A DNA stretch of 40,219 nt. Origin: DASTGO01 sp035719045. GTDB lineage: Bacteria > Actinomycetota > Actinomycetes > Actinomycetales > Kineosporiaceae. Each line of letters starts with the position of its first letter. Positions within the stretch are counted from its first letter, which is position 1. The translations under genes were made by a program, and so were the position numbers. Below, in pieces: positions 15,808 to 24,652 of the stretch. The notes under the pieces were generated by a model, which did no database searches, had not been told where the DNA came from, and worked only from the letters and a program-made list of their open reading frames with translations. The stretch covers positions 1-40,219 of the forward strand of contig DASTGO010000074.1 of NCBI GenBank assembly GCA_035719045.1, read 5' to 3'.

Positions 15808-18732
15808 ATGTCGAACAGCTCCGCCGGCTGGTCCGGGCCGCGACGCGGGGTCCCGTCCCCCGATCTCACCGGGCGGACGGGTCCCGGTGCGGACCCCGCG
15901 GTCGGGGACGGTGCAGCGCGCCGGGCGATCTCCCGGCGGCGGGTCGGAGCGGTCGTCGCGGCCATGACCATCGCGGGCAGCGCGGTCGCCATCAGCGGGG
16001 TGGCCTCCACCTTCCACGGGTCGTCGGCCTCCGCGGCCTCGGCGGGGTCCGGCTACACCTGGAAGAACGTTCAGATCTACGGCGGGGGTTTCATCCCCGG
16101 GATCGAGTACAGCCGGGCCGAGAAGGGCCTGGCGTACGTGCGCACCGACATCGGCGGCATCTACCGGCGCGACCCCGGCTCGACCACCTGGACGCCGCTC
16201 ACCGACTGGGCCGGGCCGGACGACTGGGGCTACAACGGTCCCGTCAGCGTCGCCCCCGACCCGGTCGACGCCGACAAGGTGTACGCGGCCGTGGGCATGT
16301 ACACCAACGACTGGGACCCGAACAACGGCGCGGTGATCCGCTCCTCGGACCGGGGCAAGACCTGGCAGATCGCCAAGTTGCCGTTCAAGCAGGGCGGCAA
16401 CATGCCCGGCCGCGGCACCGGGGAACGGCTGGCGGTCGACCCGCACAAGAACAGCGTGCTGTACCTGGGCGCCCCCAACGGAAACGGCCTCTGGCGCAGC
16501 ACCGACTCCGGCGCCACCTGGGCCAGGGTCACCAGCCTCACCAACACCGGCAGCTACGCCGACAAGCCGGGTGACGCCTACCAGGGCGTCCCCAACGGGA
16601 TCCTCTGGGTGACCTTCGACCCGCGCTCGGGCAGCGGCACCGGAGCGAACGCCAGCGCCACGAAGACCATCTACGTCGGCGTCGCGGACAAGGAGAACCC
16701 GGTCTACCGGTCGACCGACGCCGGGGCGACCTGGACCCCGGTGAAGGGCACCCCCACCGGGTACATGGCCCACCACGGTGTGCTGGACGAGAAGACCGGC
16801 ATGTTCTTCATCGCCACCAGCGACACGGTGGGCCCCTACGACGGCGCGCACGGTGACGTGTGGCGGCTGGACACCTCCGACGACAGCTGGAAGCAGGTCA
16901 GCCCGATCCCGTCGAGCAACACCAGCGACAACTACTTCGGCTACTCGGGGCTGACCGTGGACCGGCAGAAGCCGGGCACGCTCATGGTGTCGGCGTACAG
17001 CTCGTGGTGGCCGGACACCATCTTCTGGCGGTCCACCGACTCCGGGGCCACCTGGACCAAGGTCTGGGACTGGACCAGCTACCCCAACCGGAGCTTCCGC
17101 TACACCCTCGACGCCTCCGCCTCGCCGTGGCTGGACTTCAACAACGACAAGCCGTCCCCGCCGGACACCGCCCCCAGGCTCGGCTGGATGACCGAGGCGA
17201 TGGAGATCGACCCGTTCAGCTCCGACAACCTGCTCTACGGCACGGGGGCGACGCTGTACGGCACGAACAACCTCACCGACTGGGACGCCTCCAAGGTGAA
17301 GATCTCGGTGATGGCCAAGGGCATCGAGGAGACCGCGGCGCTCGACCTGATGAGCCCGCCCTCGGGTGCGCCGCTGGTCTCCGGCCTCGGTGACATCAGC
17401 GGGTTCGTTCACGACGACCTGGACAAGGTCCCCGCGCACATGTTCGCGCAGCCGACCATGACCACCACGTCCTCGCTCGACTTCGTCGAGTCGGAGCCCA
17501 AGGTGATGGTCCGGGCCGGGCACGTCAACCGGGACACGGACAAGAACGTCAAGGCCCTGGCCTTCTCCACCGACGGGGGCAAGACCTGGTTCCAGGCGAA
17601 CGCCGAGCCGCCGGGCACCTCGAGCGGCGGATCGGTGGCGGCCGCCGCGGCGGGCCAGCGGTTCGTGTGGGCGCCCCTGGGCGGTCCGGTCAGCTACTCG
17701 GAGGGCTTCGGCAACAGCTGGACGCCGGTCAAGGGCCTGGACAACGAGTCGGTCGTCAAGTCCGACCGGGTGAACGCCAAGAAGTTCTACGCCTACAAGG
17801 GCGGCCGGTTCTTCGTCTCGCAGGACGGCGGTGCCACCTTCACCCAGACCGTCGGCAGCGGGCTCCCCAGCGATGTCACCCTCGACGGCTTCCGCGTCGC
17901 ACCGGGCAAGGAGGGCGACATCTGGCTCGGCGGCAGCAGCGGGATGTTCCGCTCGACCGACTCCGGCCAGTCGTTCAAGCCGGTGGCCGGCGTCGACAAG
18001 GTCTGGTCTCTCGGGTTCGGCAAGGCAGCGCCGGGCAAGGACTTCCCGGCGGTCTACACCACCGCCAAGATCAGCGGCCGCAACGGTGTCTTCCGCTCGG
18101 ACGACGCCGGAGCCAGCTGGGTGCGGATCAACGACGACCAGCACCAGTGGGGCATGCCGACCGTGACGATCGGTGACCCCCGGGTCTACGGGCGGGTCTA
18201 CCTCGGCACCAACGGCCGCGGCGTGATCTACGGCGACGGCGAGGGCGGCGCCCCGGTCACCCCGGCCCCGTCGGGCAGCACCTCCGCCCCGGCGCCCTCG
18301 ACGAGCACGTCGACCGGCACCTCGGCCCCGGCGCCCTCGACGAGCACATCGACCGGCACCTCGGCCCCGGCGCCGTCGTCGAGCACGTCCACGTCGGCTC
18401 CGGCGACGCCCGCCTGCACCGCCCAGGTCCACGTGAACGCCTGGCCCGGCGGCTATCTCGGCACCGTGACGGTGCTCAACAGCGGCCCGGCGGCTCAGCC
18501 CTGGACGGTCACCTTCACGATCCCCACCGGGGTGAAGGTCTGGGCGGGGTGGAACGCCGACGTGAAGGTCAGCGGCACCACCGTGACGGCCACCGCGCCG
18601 AGCTGGAACCGGACCCTGGCCAGCGGCCGCGAGGTGTCGATCGGACTCATCGCCTCCGGCCCGGCCACCTCCGCCCCCGGCCAGATCGCCCTCAACGGGA
18701 ACGCCTGCGGCAGTAGCGGAACCACCCGATGA
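15808..18732 (+). CDS. Secreted GH74 xyloglucanase with CBM2
   Basis: Exported protein of 974 residues. ATG 15808 follows GAGGAG. The long basic N-terminus ends in SRRRVGAVVAA before a hydrophobic stretch, which resembles a twin-arginine (Tat) signal more than a simple Sec signal. The GH74 double seven-bladed propeller follows, rich in RSTDSGATW-type repeats. The catalytic aspartates are D114 in VRTDIGGIYR and D529 in GLGDISGFVHDD. A Ser/Thr/Ala/Pro linker with 13-residue repeats joins a C-terminal CBM2 (about 870-974). GH74 enzymes cleave the xyloglucan backbone that coats cellulose. It is probably the first gene of an operon with the LPMO (87-base gap) and the GH5/GH6 cellulase. Confidence 0.95.
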   Translation: MSNSSAGWSGPRRGVPSPDLTGRTGPGADPAVGDGAARRAISRRRVGAVVAAMTIAGSAVAISGVASTFHGSSASAASAGSGYTWKNVQIYGGGFIPGIEYSRAEKGLAYVRTDIGGIYRRDPGSTTWTPLTDWAGPDDWGYNGPVSVAPDPVDADKVYAAVGMYTNDWDPNNGAVIRSSDRGKTWQIAKLPFKQGGNMPGRGTGERLAVDPHKNSVLYLGAPNGNGLWRSTDSGATWARVTSLTNTGSYADKPGDAYQGVPNGILWVTFDPRSGSGTGANASATKTIYVGVADKENPVYRSTDAGATWTPVKGTPTGYMAHHGVLDEKTGMFFIATSDTVGPYDGAHGDVWRLDTSDDSWKQVSPIPSSNTSDNYFGYSGLTVDRQKPGTLMVSAYSSWWPDTIFWRSTDSGATWTKVWDWTSYPNRSFRYTLDASASPWLDFNNDKPSPPDTAPRLGWMTEAMEIDPFSSDNLLYGTGATLYGTNNLTDWDASKVKISVMAKGIEETAALDLMSPPSGAPLVSGLGDISGFVHDDLDKVPAHMFAQPTMTTTSSLDFVESEPKVMVRAGHVNRDTDKNVKALAFSTDGGKTWFQANAEPPGTSSGGSVAAAAAGQRFVWAPLGGPVSYSEGFGNSWTPVKGLDNESVVKSDRVNAKKFYAYKGGRFFVSQDGGATFTQTVGSGLPSDVTLDGFRVAPGKEGDIWLGGSSGMFRSTDSGQSFKPVAGVDKVWSLGFGKAAPGKDFPAVYTTAKISGRNGVFRSDDAGASWVRINDDQHQWGMPTVTIGDPRVYGRVYLGTNGRGVIYGDGEGGAPVTPAPSGSTSAPAPSTSTSTGTSAPAPSTSTSTGTSAPAPSSSTSTSAPATPACTAQVHVNAWPGGYLGTVTVLNSGPAAQPWTVTFTIPTGVKVWAGWNADVKVSGTTVTATAPSWNRTLASGREVSIGLIASGPATSAPGQIALNGNACGSSGTTR
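18287..18396 (+). repeat. 39-bp repeats in the GH74 linker
   Basis: The linker codes for a 13-residue unit, TSAPAPSTSTSTG, in nearly three copies, with nucleotide identity high enough to suggest recent duplication. Copy changes would lengthen or shorten the flexible tether between catalytic domain and CBM2 without a frameshift. Confidence 0.8.
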
Positions 18733-18819
18733 GCCCCGATCCCGTGCCGATCCTCGGCTCGACCTCCTGTGCCCCGACCTCCCGCAGCACTGTCCACGCT
18801 CCTGCATCGGAAGGCTGAC

Positions 18820-20874
18820 ATGACTCTCCGTCTGACCAGGCCCCGGGCATTGCGCTCGCGGCGGTCGTTCGCCGCGGCCGGCCTGCTGGCCCTGGCGACC
18901 ACGGCCGCGGCGACGGTCCTGCCCGCCACGAACGCCTTCGCCCATGGCGGCGCCATCATGCCCGGCACCCGGACCTACCTGTGCTACCAGGACGGCCGCT
19001 CGACCGGTGGAGACCTGCAGCCGCACAACCCGGCCTGTGCGCACGCCGTCGAGGTCGGCGGCAAGCAGCCGCTGTGGGACTGGTTCGGCGTGCTGCGCGG
19101 CGATGCCGGCGGCCGGACCACGGGCTACATCCCGGACGGGCAGCTGTGCAGCGGCGGCAACACCAAGTACGGCGCCTACGACGAGGCCCGTGCGGACTGG
19201 CCCACCACCCGGCTGACCTCCGGCGCGAAGTTCACCTGGCACTACAACGCCTGGGCCCCGCACCCCGGAACCTTCTACCTCTACGTGACGAAGGACGGGT
19301 ACGACCCGACCAAGCCGCTGAAGTGGAGCGACCTGGAGGAGCAGCCGTTCTCGACCTGGAAGGAGGCCACCCCGAACGGCAACGGCGAGTACTACTGGGA
19401 CGTCACGCTTCCGGCGAACAAGACCGGCCAGCACATCATCTACTCCCGCTGGGTCCGCTCGGACAGCCAGGAGAACTTCTTCAACTGCTCCGACGTCGTC
19501 TTCGACGGCGGCAACGGACAGGTGATCACCCCGTCCGGCGGGTCCTCGGGCGGTGCCGGCTCCACCACGTCGACCCCGACGACCACGTCGACCACGACGC
19601 CGACAAGCCCCGCCCCTACCACCGCCACGCCGACGGACCCGCCGAGCACCACGTCGCCGACCACCAGCCAGTCGACCGCCATGCCGAGCGGCCACGACCA
19701 TGGCACCCCGGGCGACCAGGGCTGCACCGCGCAGGTGAACGTGAAGGCCTGGCCCGGTGGCTACATCGGCACCGTGACCGTGATGAACCGCGGTGCGGCC
19801 CAGCAGCCGTGGAACGTGGGCTTCACGGTGCCCGCCGGGGTCAGGTTGTTCGCCGGCTGGAACGCGGACGTGAAGGCCATCGGTACCAGGGTCAGCGCCG
19901 AAGCGCCGGCCTGGAAGCGCAGCCTGGCCAGCGGAGCCGAGGTGTCCGTCGGCTTCGTGGCGGCCGGCCCCTCCAACCCGGCCCCCTCCGGGGTGATGCT
20001 CAACGGAACCGCCTGCGGCAGTTCGGGATCCGCCCAGCCGACCCCGAGCGCCACCACCTCCTCGCCGGCCCCGGCGACCTCGACCACCACGTCGGCCGCA
20101 CCCGCGCCGTCGCAGTCCTCCTCGTCCGAGCCCGCACCGGTGACCTCGACCTCCACCACGGCCCCGGCCCCGACGTCGACCGGCGGCACCACCAACGCGG
20201 CGTTCAGTGACGGGTTCGAGTCCCAGACCGGTGGCAGCCCGTCCGGGATCTGGACCGCCTCGTCGAAGGACTGCTCCGGCACCGGCAAGGCCACCATCGA
20301 CACCACGGTCTCCCACAGCGGTGGCAAGTCGCTGCGGATCGACGGTGGCGAGGGCTACTGCAACCACATCTTCGTGGCCCCGGCCCAGGACCTGTCCGCG
20401 ATGGGCAAGGACATCTACGCCCGGATGTACATCCGGCACACGACGGCGCAGCCGGCCGGGCACACGACCTTCCTGGCCATGAAGGACACCTCGCAGGGCG
20501 GCAAGGACCTGCGGATCGGTGGCCAGAACAGCGCCCTGCAGTGGAACCGGGAGACCGACGACGCCACCCTCCCGGCGCAGAGCCCGGCCGGTGTCGCCCA
20601 GAGCACCGCCCTGCCGACAGGGACCTGGCAGTGCCTGGAGATCGAGGTCAACGGTGCGAACGGCACCGCGCACACCTGGCTCAACGGCACCGAGGTCAAG
20701 GGCCTCACCGCCGACGGCGTCCCCACCACCGACATCGACGGCCAGTGGTACGCCGGCAAGACCTGGCGGCCCGCGATCACCGACCTGCGCCTGGGCTGGG
20801 AGAGCTACGGCGGAGGCGCGGACACCCTCTGGTACGACGACGTCGCCATCGGCACCTCGCGCATCGGCTGCTGA
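18820..20874 (+). CDS. AA10 LPMO with CBM2 and Cip1-like domain
   Basis: Secreted three-part protein of 684 residues. ATG 18820 follows GGAAGG; the signal peptide ends at NAFA, so H42 becomes the N-terminal histidine of the copper brace with H148 (NAWAPHPG). This is an AA10 lytic polysaccharide monooxygenase, which cuts crystalline cellulose oxidatively. A Thr/Pro linker leads to CBM2 (about 302-402). A second linker leads to a C-terminal beta-sandwich (about 463-684) beginning FSDGFESQTGG and including GYCNHIFVAP and LRLGWESYGGG. This last part resembles the Trichoderma Cip1/lyase-like lectin fold, a call made from memory of the family. Its activity is unproven. Gene order implies co-expression with GH74 and GH5/GH6. 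Confidence 0.92.
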   Translation: MTLRLTRPRALRSRRSFAAAGLLALATTAAATVLPATNAFAHGGAIMPGTRTYLCYQDGRSTGGDLQPHNPACAHAVEVGGKQPLWDWFGVLRGDAGGRTTGYIPDGQLCSGGNTKYGAYDEARADWPTTRLTSGAKFTWHYNAWAPHPGTFYLYVTKDGYDPTKPLKWSDLEEQPFSTWKEATPNGNGEYYWDVTLPANKTGQHIIYSRWVRSDSQENFFNCSDVVFDGGNGQVITPSGGSSGGAGSTTSTPTTTSTTTPTSPAPTTATPTDPPSTTSPTTSQSTAMPSGHDHGTPGDQGCTAQVNVKAWPGGYIGTVTVMNRGAAQQPWNVGFTVPAGVRLFAGWNADVKAIGTRVSAEAPAWKRSLASGAEVSVGFVAAGPSNPAPSGVMLNGTACGSSGSAQPTPSATTSSPAPATSTTTSAAPAPSQSSSSEPAPVTSTSTTAPAPTSTGGTTNAAFSDGFESQTGGSPSGIWTASSKDCSGTGKATIDTTVSHSGGKSLRIDGGEGYCNHIFVAPAQDLSAMGKDIYARMYIRHTTAQPAGHTTFLAMKDTSQGGKDLRIGGQNSALQWNRETDDATLPAQSPAGVAQSTALPTGTWQCLEIEVNGANGTAHTWLNGTEVKGLTADGVPTTDIDGQWYAGKTWRPAITDLRLGWESYGGGADTLWYDDVAIGTSRIGC

Positions 20875-20908
20875 CCCCCGGTACGCCGGATCTCTCGAAG
20901 GAGAAGTG

Positions 20909-23900
20909 ATGTCCCTGATCCATAGCCTCTGGCGCCGATCGAAGGCGTCCGGGCTCGCGGCACTCGCCGTGATGAGTCTGGGGTCCGCGGCCGCGTTGAG
21001 CGGTGTGGCGGGGCCTGCGGCCACGGTCGACCTCGGACACGTGCAGCAGGTGGCCAGCGTCGACAACGGAACCGGCACGGGCTTCTGGCACACGTCCGGC
21101 GCGCAGATCGTCGACGCCAGCGGCCAGCCGGTCCGGATGACGGGCGTGAACTGGTTCGGCGGTGAGACCGGCAACTACACCTTCCACGGGCTGTGGACCC
21201 GCGGGTACAAGAGCTTCATCGACCAGATGGCCGAGCTCGGCTACAACACGATCCGGTTGCCCTACTCCGACGATCTGTTCAAGCCCGGGGCGACCACCAA
21301 CAGCATCAACTACCAGGTGAACGCCGACCTGCAGGGGCTGTCCCCGCTGCAGGTGATCGACAAGGTGATCAACTACGCCGGCAGCAAGGGGATGCGGGTC
21401 TTCCTCGACCGGCACCGCCCGGACTCCGGCAGCCAGTCGGCACTGTGGTACACCTCCGCGGTCTCCGAGGACACCTGGATCGCGAACTGGAAGACGCTGG
21501 CGGCCAAGTACAAGGGCAACCCGGTCGTCATCGGTGCGGACCTGCACAACGAGCCGCACAACGACAAGTCCGCCACGGCCGGCTCCTGCTGGGGCTGCGG
21601 TGACACCAAGCGCGACTGGCGGCTGGCCGCCGAGCGCGCCGGCAACGCGATCCTCGGCGTGAACCCCGACTGGCTGATCATCGTCGAGGGTGTCGACAGC
21701 GTGCCGGACGGGCAGGTGCCCGGCTGGTGGGGCGGCAACCTGTCCGGGGTCGCGAAGTACCCGGTGCGGCTGGACAAGCCCGACAAGCTCGTCTACTCCG
21801 CGCACGAGTACGCCAACTCCGTGTTCCACCAGACCTGGTTCGACGACCCCTCCTTCCCGGAGAACCTGCCTGCGGTCTGGGACAAGGAGTGGGGCTACGT
21901 CGTCAAGCAGAAGATCGCCCCGGTCCTGCTCGGTGAGTTCGGCTCGACCCTGCAGGACCCGAAGGACGCCGTGTGGCTGAAGAAGCTGCTGTCCTACATG
22001 GGGACCGGTCCCACCGGGATGAGCTTCACCTACTGGTCGTGGAACCCCGACTCGGGTGACACCGGCGGCATCCTCAACGACGACTGGACCACGGTCAACC
22101 AGACCAAGCAGTCGATCCTGCAGCCGTACCTGCTGGGCAAGCCCGGTGCGGCCCCGGTCCCGAGCACGGACCCGACCCCGGCGGCGTCGACCCCGAGCGC
22201 GACCACCACGACGGCCACGCCGTCGCAGACGTCCACCTCGGCGGCGCCCGCGCCGTCCACCTCGACCGCGTCGCCGGCGCCGTCCTGCACCGCGCAGGTG
22301 CAGGTGACCTCCTGGCAGGGCGGGTACCTGGGCCGGGTCACCGTGCTCAACGGCGGTGCCGACCAGAGTTCCTGGAAGGTGAGCTTCGACGTCGCCTCCG
22401 GCCTGCGGCTGCACGCCGGCTGGAACGCCGCCGTCACCCTGTCCGGCACGCAGATGACCGCCACGGCACCGGCCTGGAAGCCCTCACTGAAGTCGGGTGA
22501 GGAGATCTCGGTGGGCTATGTCGCGTCCGGCTCGGCCACCCCGGCTCCCGGCAACGTGAAACTGAACGGGGTCACCTGCGGCACCTCCGGCACTCCGTCG
22601 CCGGCCCCGACGACCAGCACCAGCACCAGCCCGGCCACCTCCACGACCACCACGAGCGCGGCTCCGGTTCCGTCGGAGTCCACGTCGACGCCGGGGACGC
22701 CGGTTCCGGCGGGCTCGCATGTCGACAACGCGTTCGTCGGCGCCAAGCCCTACGTGAACCCGGACTGGGCGAAGAGGGCGTCGGCGGAGCCGGGCGGTTC
22801 GAAGATCGCCAACCAGCCGACCGGTGTGTGGCTGGACTCGATCGCGTCCATCGAGGCGCCGGCGGGCTCGGGGTACAGCTCGGGGCTGCGCAAGCACCTG
22901 GACAACGCGATTGCGCAGGGCGCGACGCTCATCGAGCTCGTGATCTACAACCTGCCGGGGCGGGACTGCGCGGCACTGTCCAGCAACGGTGAACTGGGCC
23001 CGACAGAGATCGACAAGTACAAGACCCAGTACATCGACCCGATCGCGAAGATCGAGGCGGACCCGAAGTACGCGGGGATCCGGATCGTCAACGTCGTGGA
23101 GATCGACTCGCTGCCGAACCTGGTGACCAACGCCGGGGGCACCGCGGGCTCGACCGAGATGTGCACGACGATGAAGGCCAACGGCAACTACGTCACGGGT
23201 GTGCAGTACGCGCTGAGCAAGCTGCACGCGGCGGGGTCGAACACCTACAACTACCTGGACGTGGGTCACCACGCGTGGCTGGGCTGGGACAGCAACTTCG
23301 GTCCGACCGCGGACGCGCTGGCCACCGTGGCCAAGGGCGCGACCGGTGGCGTGGACACCGTGGACGGGTTCATCACCAACACGTCCAACTACGGCGCGCT
23401 GGTCGAGCCGTACATCAAGGTCAACGGCACGGTGGGCGGCCAGCAGATCCGCCAGTCCAAGTGGGTGGACTGGAACCAGTACGTCGACGAGCTGTCCTTC
23501 GCCCAGGGGTTCCGGCAGAAGCTGGTCAGCGTCGGGTTCAACTCCGGGATCGGGATGCTGATCGACACCTCCCGTAACGGGTGGGGTGGGCCGAACCGGC
23601 CGAAGGCGGCCTCCACCGCCACCGACGTGGACACCTTCGTCAACGAGTCCCGGATCGACCGGCGGGCCCACGCCGGCAACTGGTGCAACCAGTCCGGGGC
23701 CGGCATCGGCGAGCGTCCCAAGGCCGCTCCCGAGCCCGGTATCGACGCCTACGTGTGGATGAAGCCGCCGGGTGAGTCCGACGGTGCGTCCACTCTGATC
23801 CCCAAGGGCCCGGACAACCCCCGTGGTCAGGGTCAGGACGGGATGTGCGACCCGACATACGGCGGCAACGCCCGCAACGGCAACAACAAGAGTGGCGCGA

Positions 23901-23983
23901 TGGCCGGGGCACCGGTGGCCGGGGCCTGGTTCTCGGCCCAGTTCCAGTCGCTGCTGGCGAACGCCTACCCGCCGCTCAACTGA
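20909..23983 (+). CDS. Bifunctional cellulase GH5-CBM2-GH6
   Basis: Secreted protein of 1024 residues with two catalytic domains. ATG 20909 follows AAGGAGAAG. The N-terminal GH5 domain (about 50-410) shows MTGVNWFGGET, DRHRPDSGSQ, the acid/base E215 in LHNEP and the nucleophile E343 in LGEFGS, typical of subfamily 1 endoglucanases. CBM2 (about 459-560) sits in the middle between Thr/Ser/Pro linkers. The GH6 domain (about 601-1024) has D686 in RDCAAL and the proton donor D733 in VEIDSLPN. Its length and extra loops resemble bacterial GH6 cellobiohydrolases (Cel6B type). One polypeptide would thus make internal cuts and release cellobiose processively. Endo or exo mode of GH6 needs structural confirmation. 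Confidence 0.95.
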   Translation: MSLIHSLWRRSKASGLAALAVMSLGSAAALSGVAGPAATVDLGHVQQVASVDNGTGTGFWHTSGAQIVDASGQPVRMTGVNWFGGETGNYTFHGLWTRGYKSFIDQMAELGYNTIRLPYSDDLFKPGATTNSINYQVNADLQGLSPLQVIDKVINYAGSKGMRVFLDRHRPDSGSQSALWYTSAVSEDTWIANWKTLAAKYKGNPVVIGADLHNEPHNDKSATAGSCWGCGDTKRDWRLAAERAGNAILGVNPDWLIIVEGVDSVPDGQVPGWWGGNLSGVAKYPVRLDKPDKLVYSAHEYANSVFHQTWFDDPSFPENLPAVWDKEWGYVVKQKIAPVLLGEFGSTLQDPKDAVWLKKLLSYMGTGPTGMSFTYWSWNPDSGDTGGILNDDWTTVNQTKQSILQPYLLGKPGAAPVPSTDPTPAASTPSATTTTATPSQTSTSAAPAPSTSTASPAPSCTAQVQVTSWQGGYLGRVTVLNGGADQSSWKVSFDVASGLRLHAGWNAAVTLSGTQMTATAPAWKPSLKSGEEISVGYVASGSATPAPGNVKLNGVTCGTSGTPSPAPTTSTSTSPATSTTTTSAAPVPSESTSTPGTPVPAGSHVDNAFVGAKPYVNPDWAKRASAEPGGSKIANQPTGVWLDSIASIEAPAGSGYSSGLRKHLDNAIAQGATLIELVIYNLPGRDCAALSSNGELGPTEIDKYKTQYIDPIAKIEADPKYAGIRIVNVVEIDSLPNLVTNAGGTAGSTEMCTTMKANGNYVTGVQYALSKLHAAGSNTYNYLDVGHHAWLGWDSNFGPTADALATVAKGATGGVDTVDGFITNTSNYGALVEPYIKVNGTVGGQQIRQSKWVDWNQYVDELSFAQGFRQKLVSVGFNSGIGMLIDTSRNGWGGPNRPKAASTATDVDTFVNESRIDRRAHAGNWCNQSGAGIGERPKAAPEPGIDAYVWMKPPGESDGASTLIPKGPDNPRGQGQDGMCDPTYGGNARNGNNKSGAMAGAPVAGAWFSAQFQSLLANAYPPLN

Positions 23984-24022
23984 TCCACCAGCAGTAGGGG
24001 ATCCGTCCCGTACGTGACCCCC

Positions 24023-24058
24023 TGGCGCGGGCCCGCCCGGCCGGCCGGGCCCGCGCCA
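24023..24058 (+). terminator. Terminator after the GH5/GH6 gene
   Basis: TGGCGCGGGCCCG and its complement CGGGCCCGCGCCA enclose a further CCGG palindrome, giving an 18-bp stem with one mismatch. It closes the cellulase operon before the sigma factor gene. Confidence 0.75.
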
Positions 24059-24139
24059 CCCCCAGACGACCCCACCGTGACGAAGGGCGGATCGGTGAGA
24101 CTGAGTAGCAGTACAGCTGGAGTGGGAGGCTCCTGGACG

Positions 24140-24652
24140 ATGGCGGACGGCCCGCGCAGCGCCTTCGAAGCCTTCTTCGAACAGCACCATGCGGGGCTCG
24201 GCCGGCTGGCCTTCCTCCTGACCGGGAACGTGACCGTCGCCGAAGACCTGACCGGTGACGTGTTCCTCGCGGTCTGGCGGCAATGGGCGACCATCTCCAC
24301 GGTGGAGGCGCCGCTGGCGTACGTCCGCCGGATGATGGTCAACACCGCGGCCAGCCGCCACCGCCGCCTGATCCGGGAACGCCGGCGCCTCATCCTGATC
24401 CAGGCCGGAGAGTTCGAGGCGATGCGTGACCCGGACGGTGCGCTGTCGGTGGATGTGCGGGCGGCCCTGCTGAGGCTGCCCGTCCGACGCCGCGCCTGCG
24501 TGGTGCTGCGTCACGCGTTCGATCTGTCCGAAGCCGAAGTGGCCGTGGCCCTGGGGGTCACGGTGGGCACCGTGAAGAGCCAGACGTCGAAGGGCATGGC
24601 ACAGCTGCACAAGCTGCTGGCGGCCTCGGCGGTGGAAAGGCGGCGAGGATGA
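24140..24652 (+). CDS. ECF (SigE-family) sigma factor
   Basis: RNA polymerase sigma factor of 170 residues from ATG 24140, which follows GGGAGG ten bases upstream. Region 2 spans FEAFFEQHHAGLGRLAFLL to YVRRMMVNTAASRHRR; region 4 includes LSEAEVAVALGVTVGTVKSQ, the -35-binding helix-turn-helix. It lacks regions 1 and 3, as in extracytoplasmic-function sigma factors. An earlier GTG near 24095 is possible but adds no conserved sequence. Its stop overlaps the ATG of the next gene by four bases, so the two are translationally coupled. Placement directly after the cellulase genes suggests it controls them, which is inference. Confidence 0.88.
   Translation: MADGPRSAFEAFFEQHHAGLGRLAFLLTGNVTVAEDLTGDVFLAVWRQWATISTVEAPLAYVRRMMVNTAASRHRRLIRERRRLILIQAGEFEAMRDPDGALSVDVRAALLRLPVRRRACVVLRHAFDLSEAEVAVALGVTVGTVKSQTSKGMAQLHKLLAASAVERRRG

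Noticed and set aside
12000..16000. CebR-type 14-bp palindrome for cellulose regulation
   Set aside because: I looked for TGGGAGCGCTCCCA-like sites upstream of the cellulolytic genes and found none.
15664..21174. A 1836-codon open frame on the minus strand
   Set aside because: It lies antisense to the GH74, LPMO and GH5/GH6 genes and consists of low-complexity Gly/Arg/Val runs, the expected mirror of GC-rich third positions in the true genes.
22484..24610. A 708-codon open frame on the minus strand
   Set aside because: It is a mirror of the GH6 domain and the sigma factor gene, with His/Arg/Gly-rich composition and no recognisable domain.
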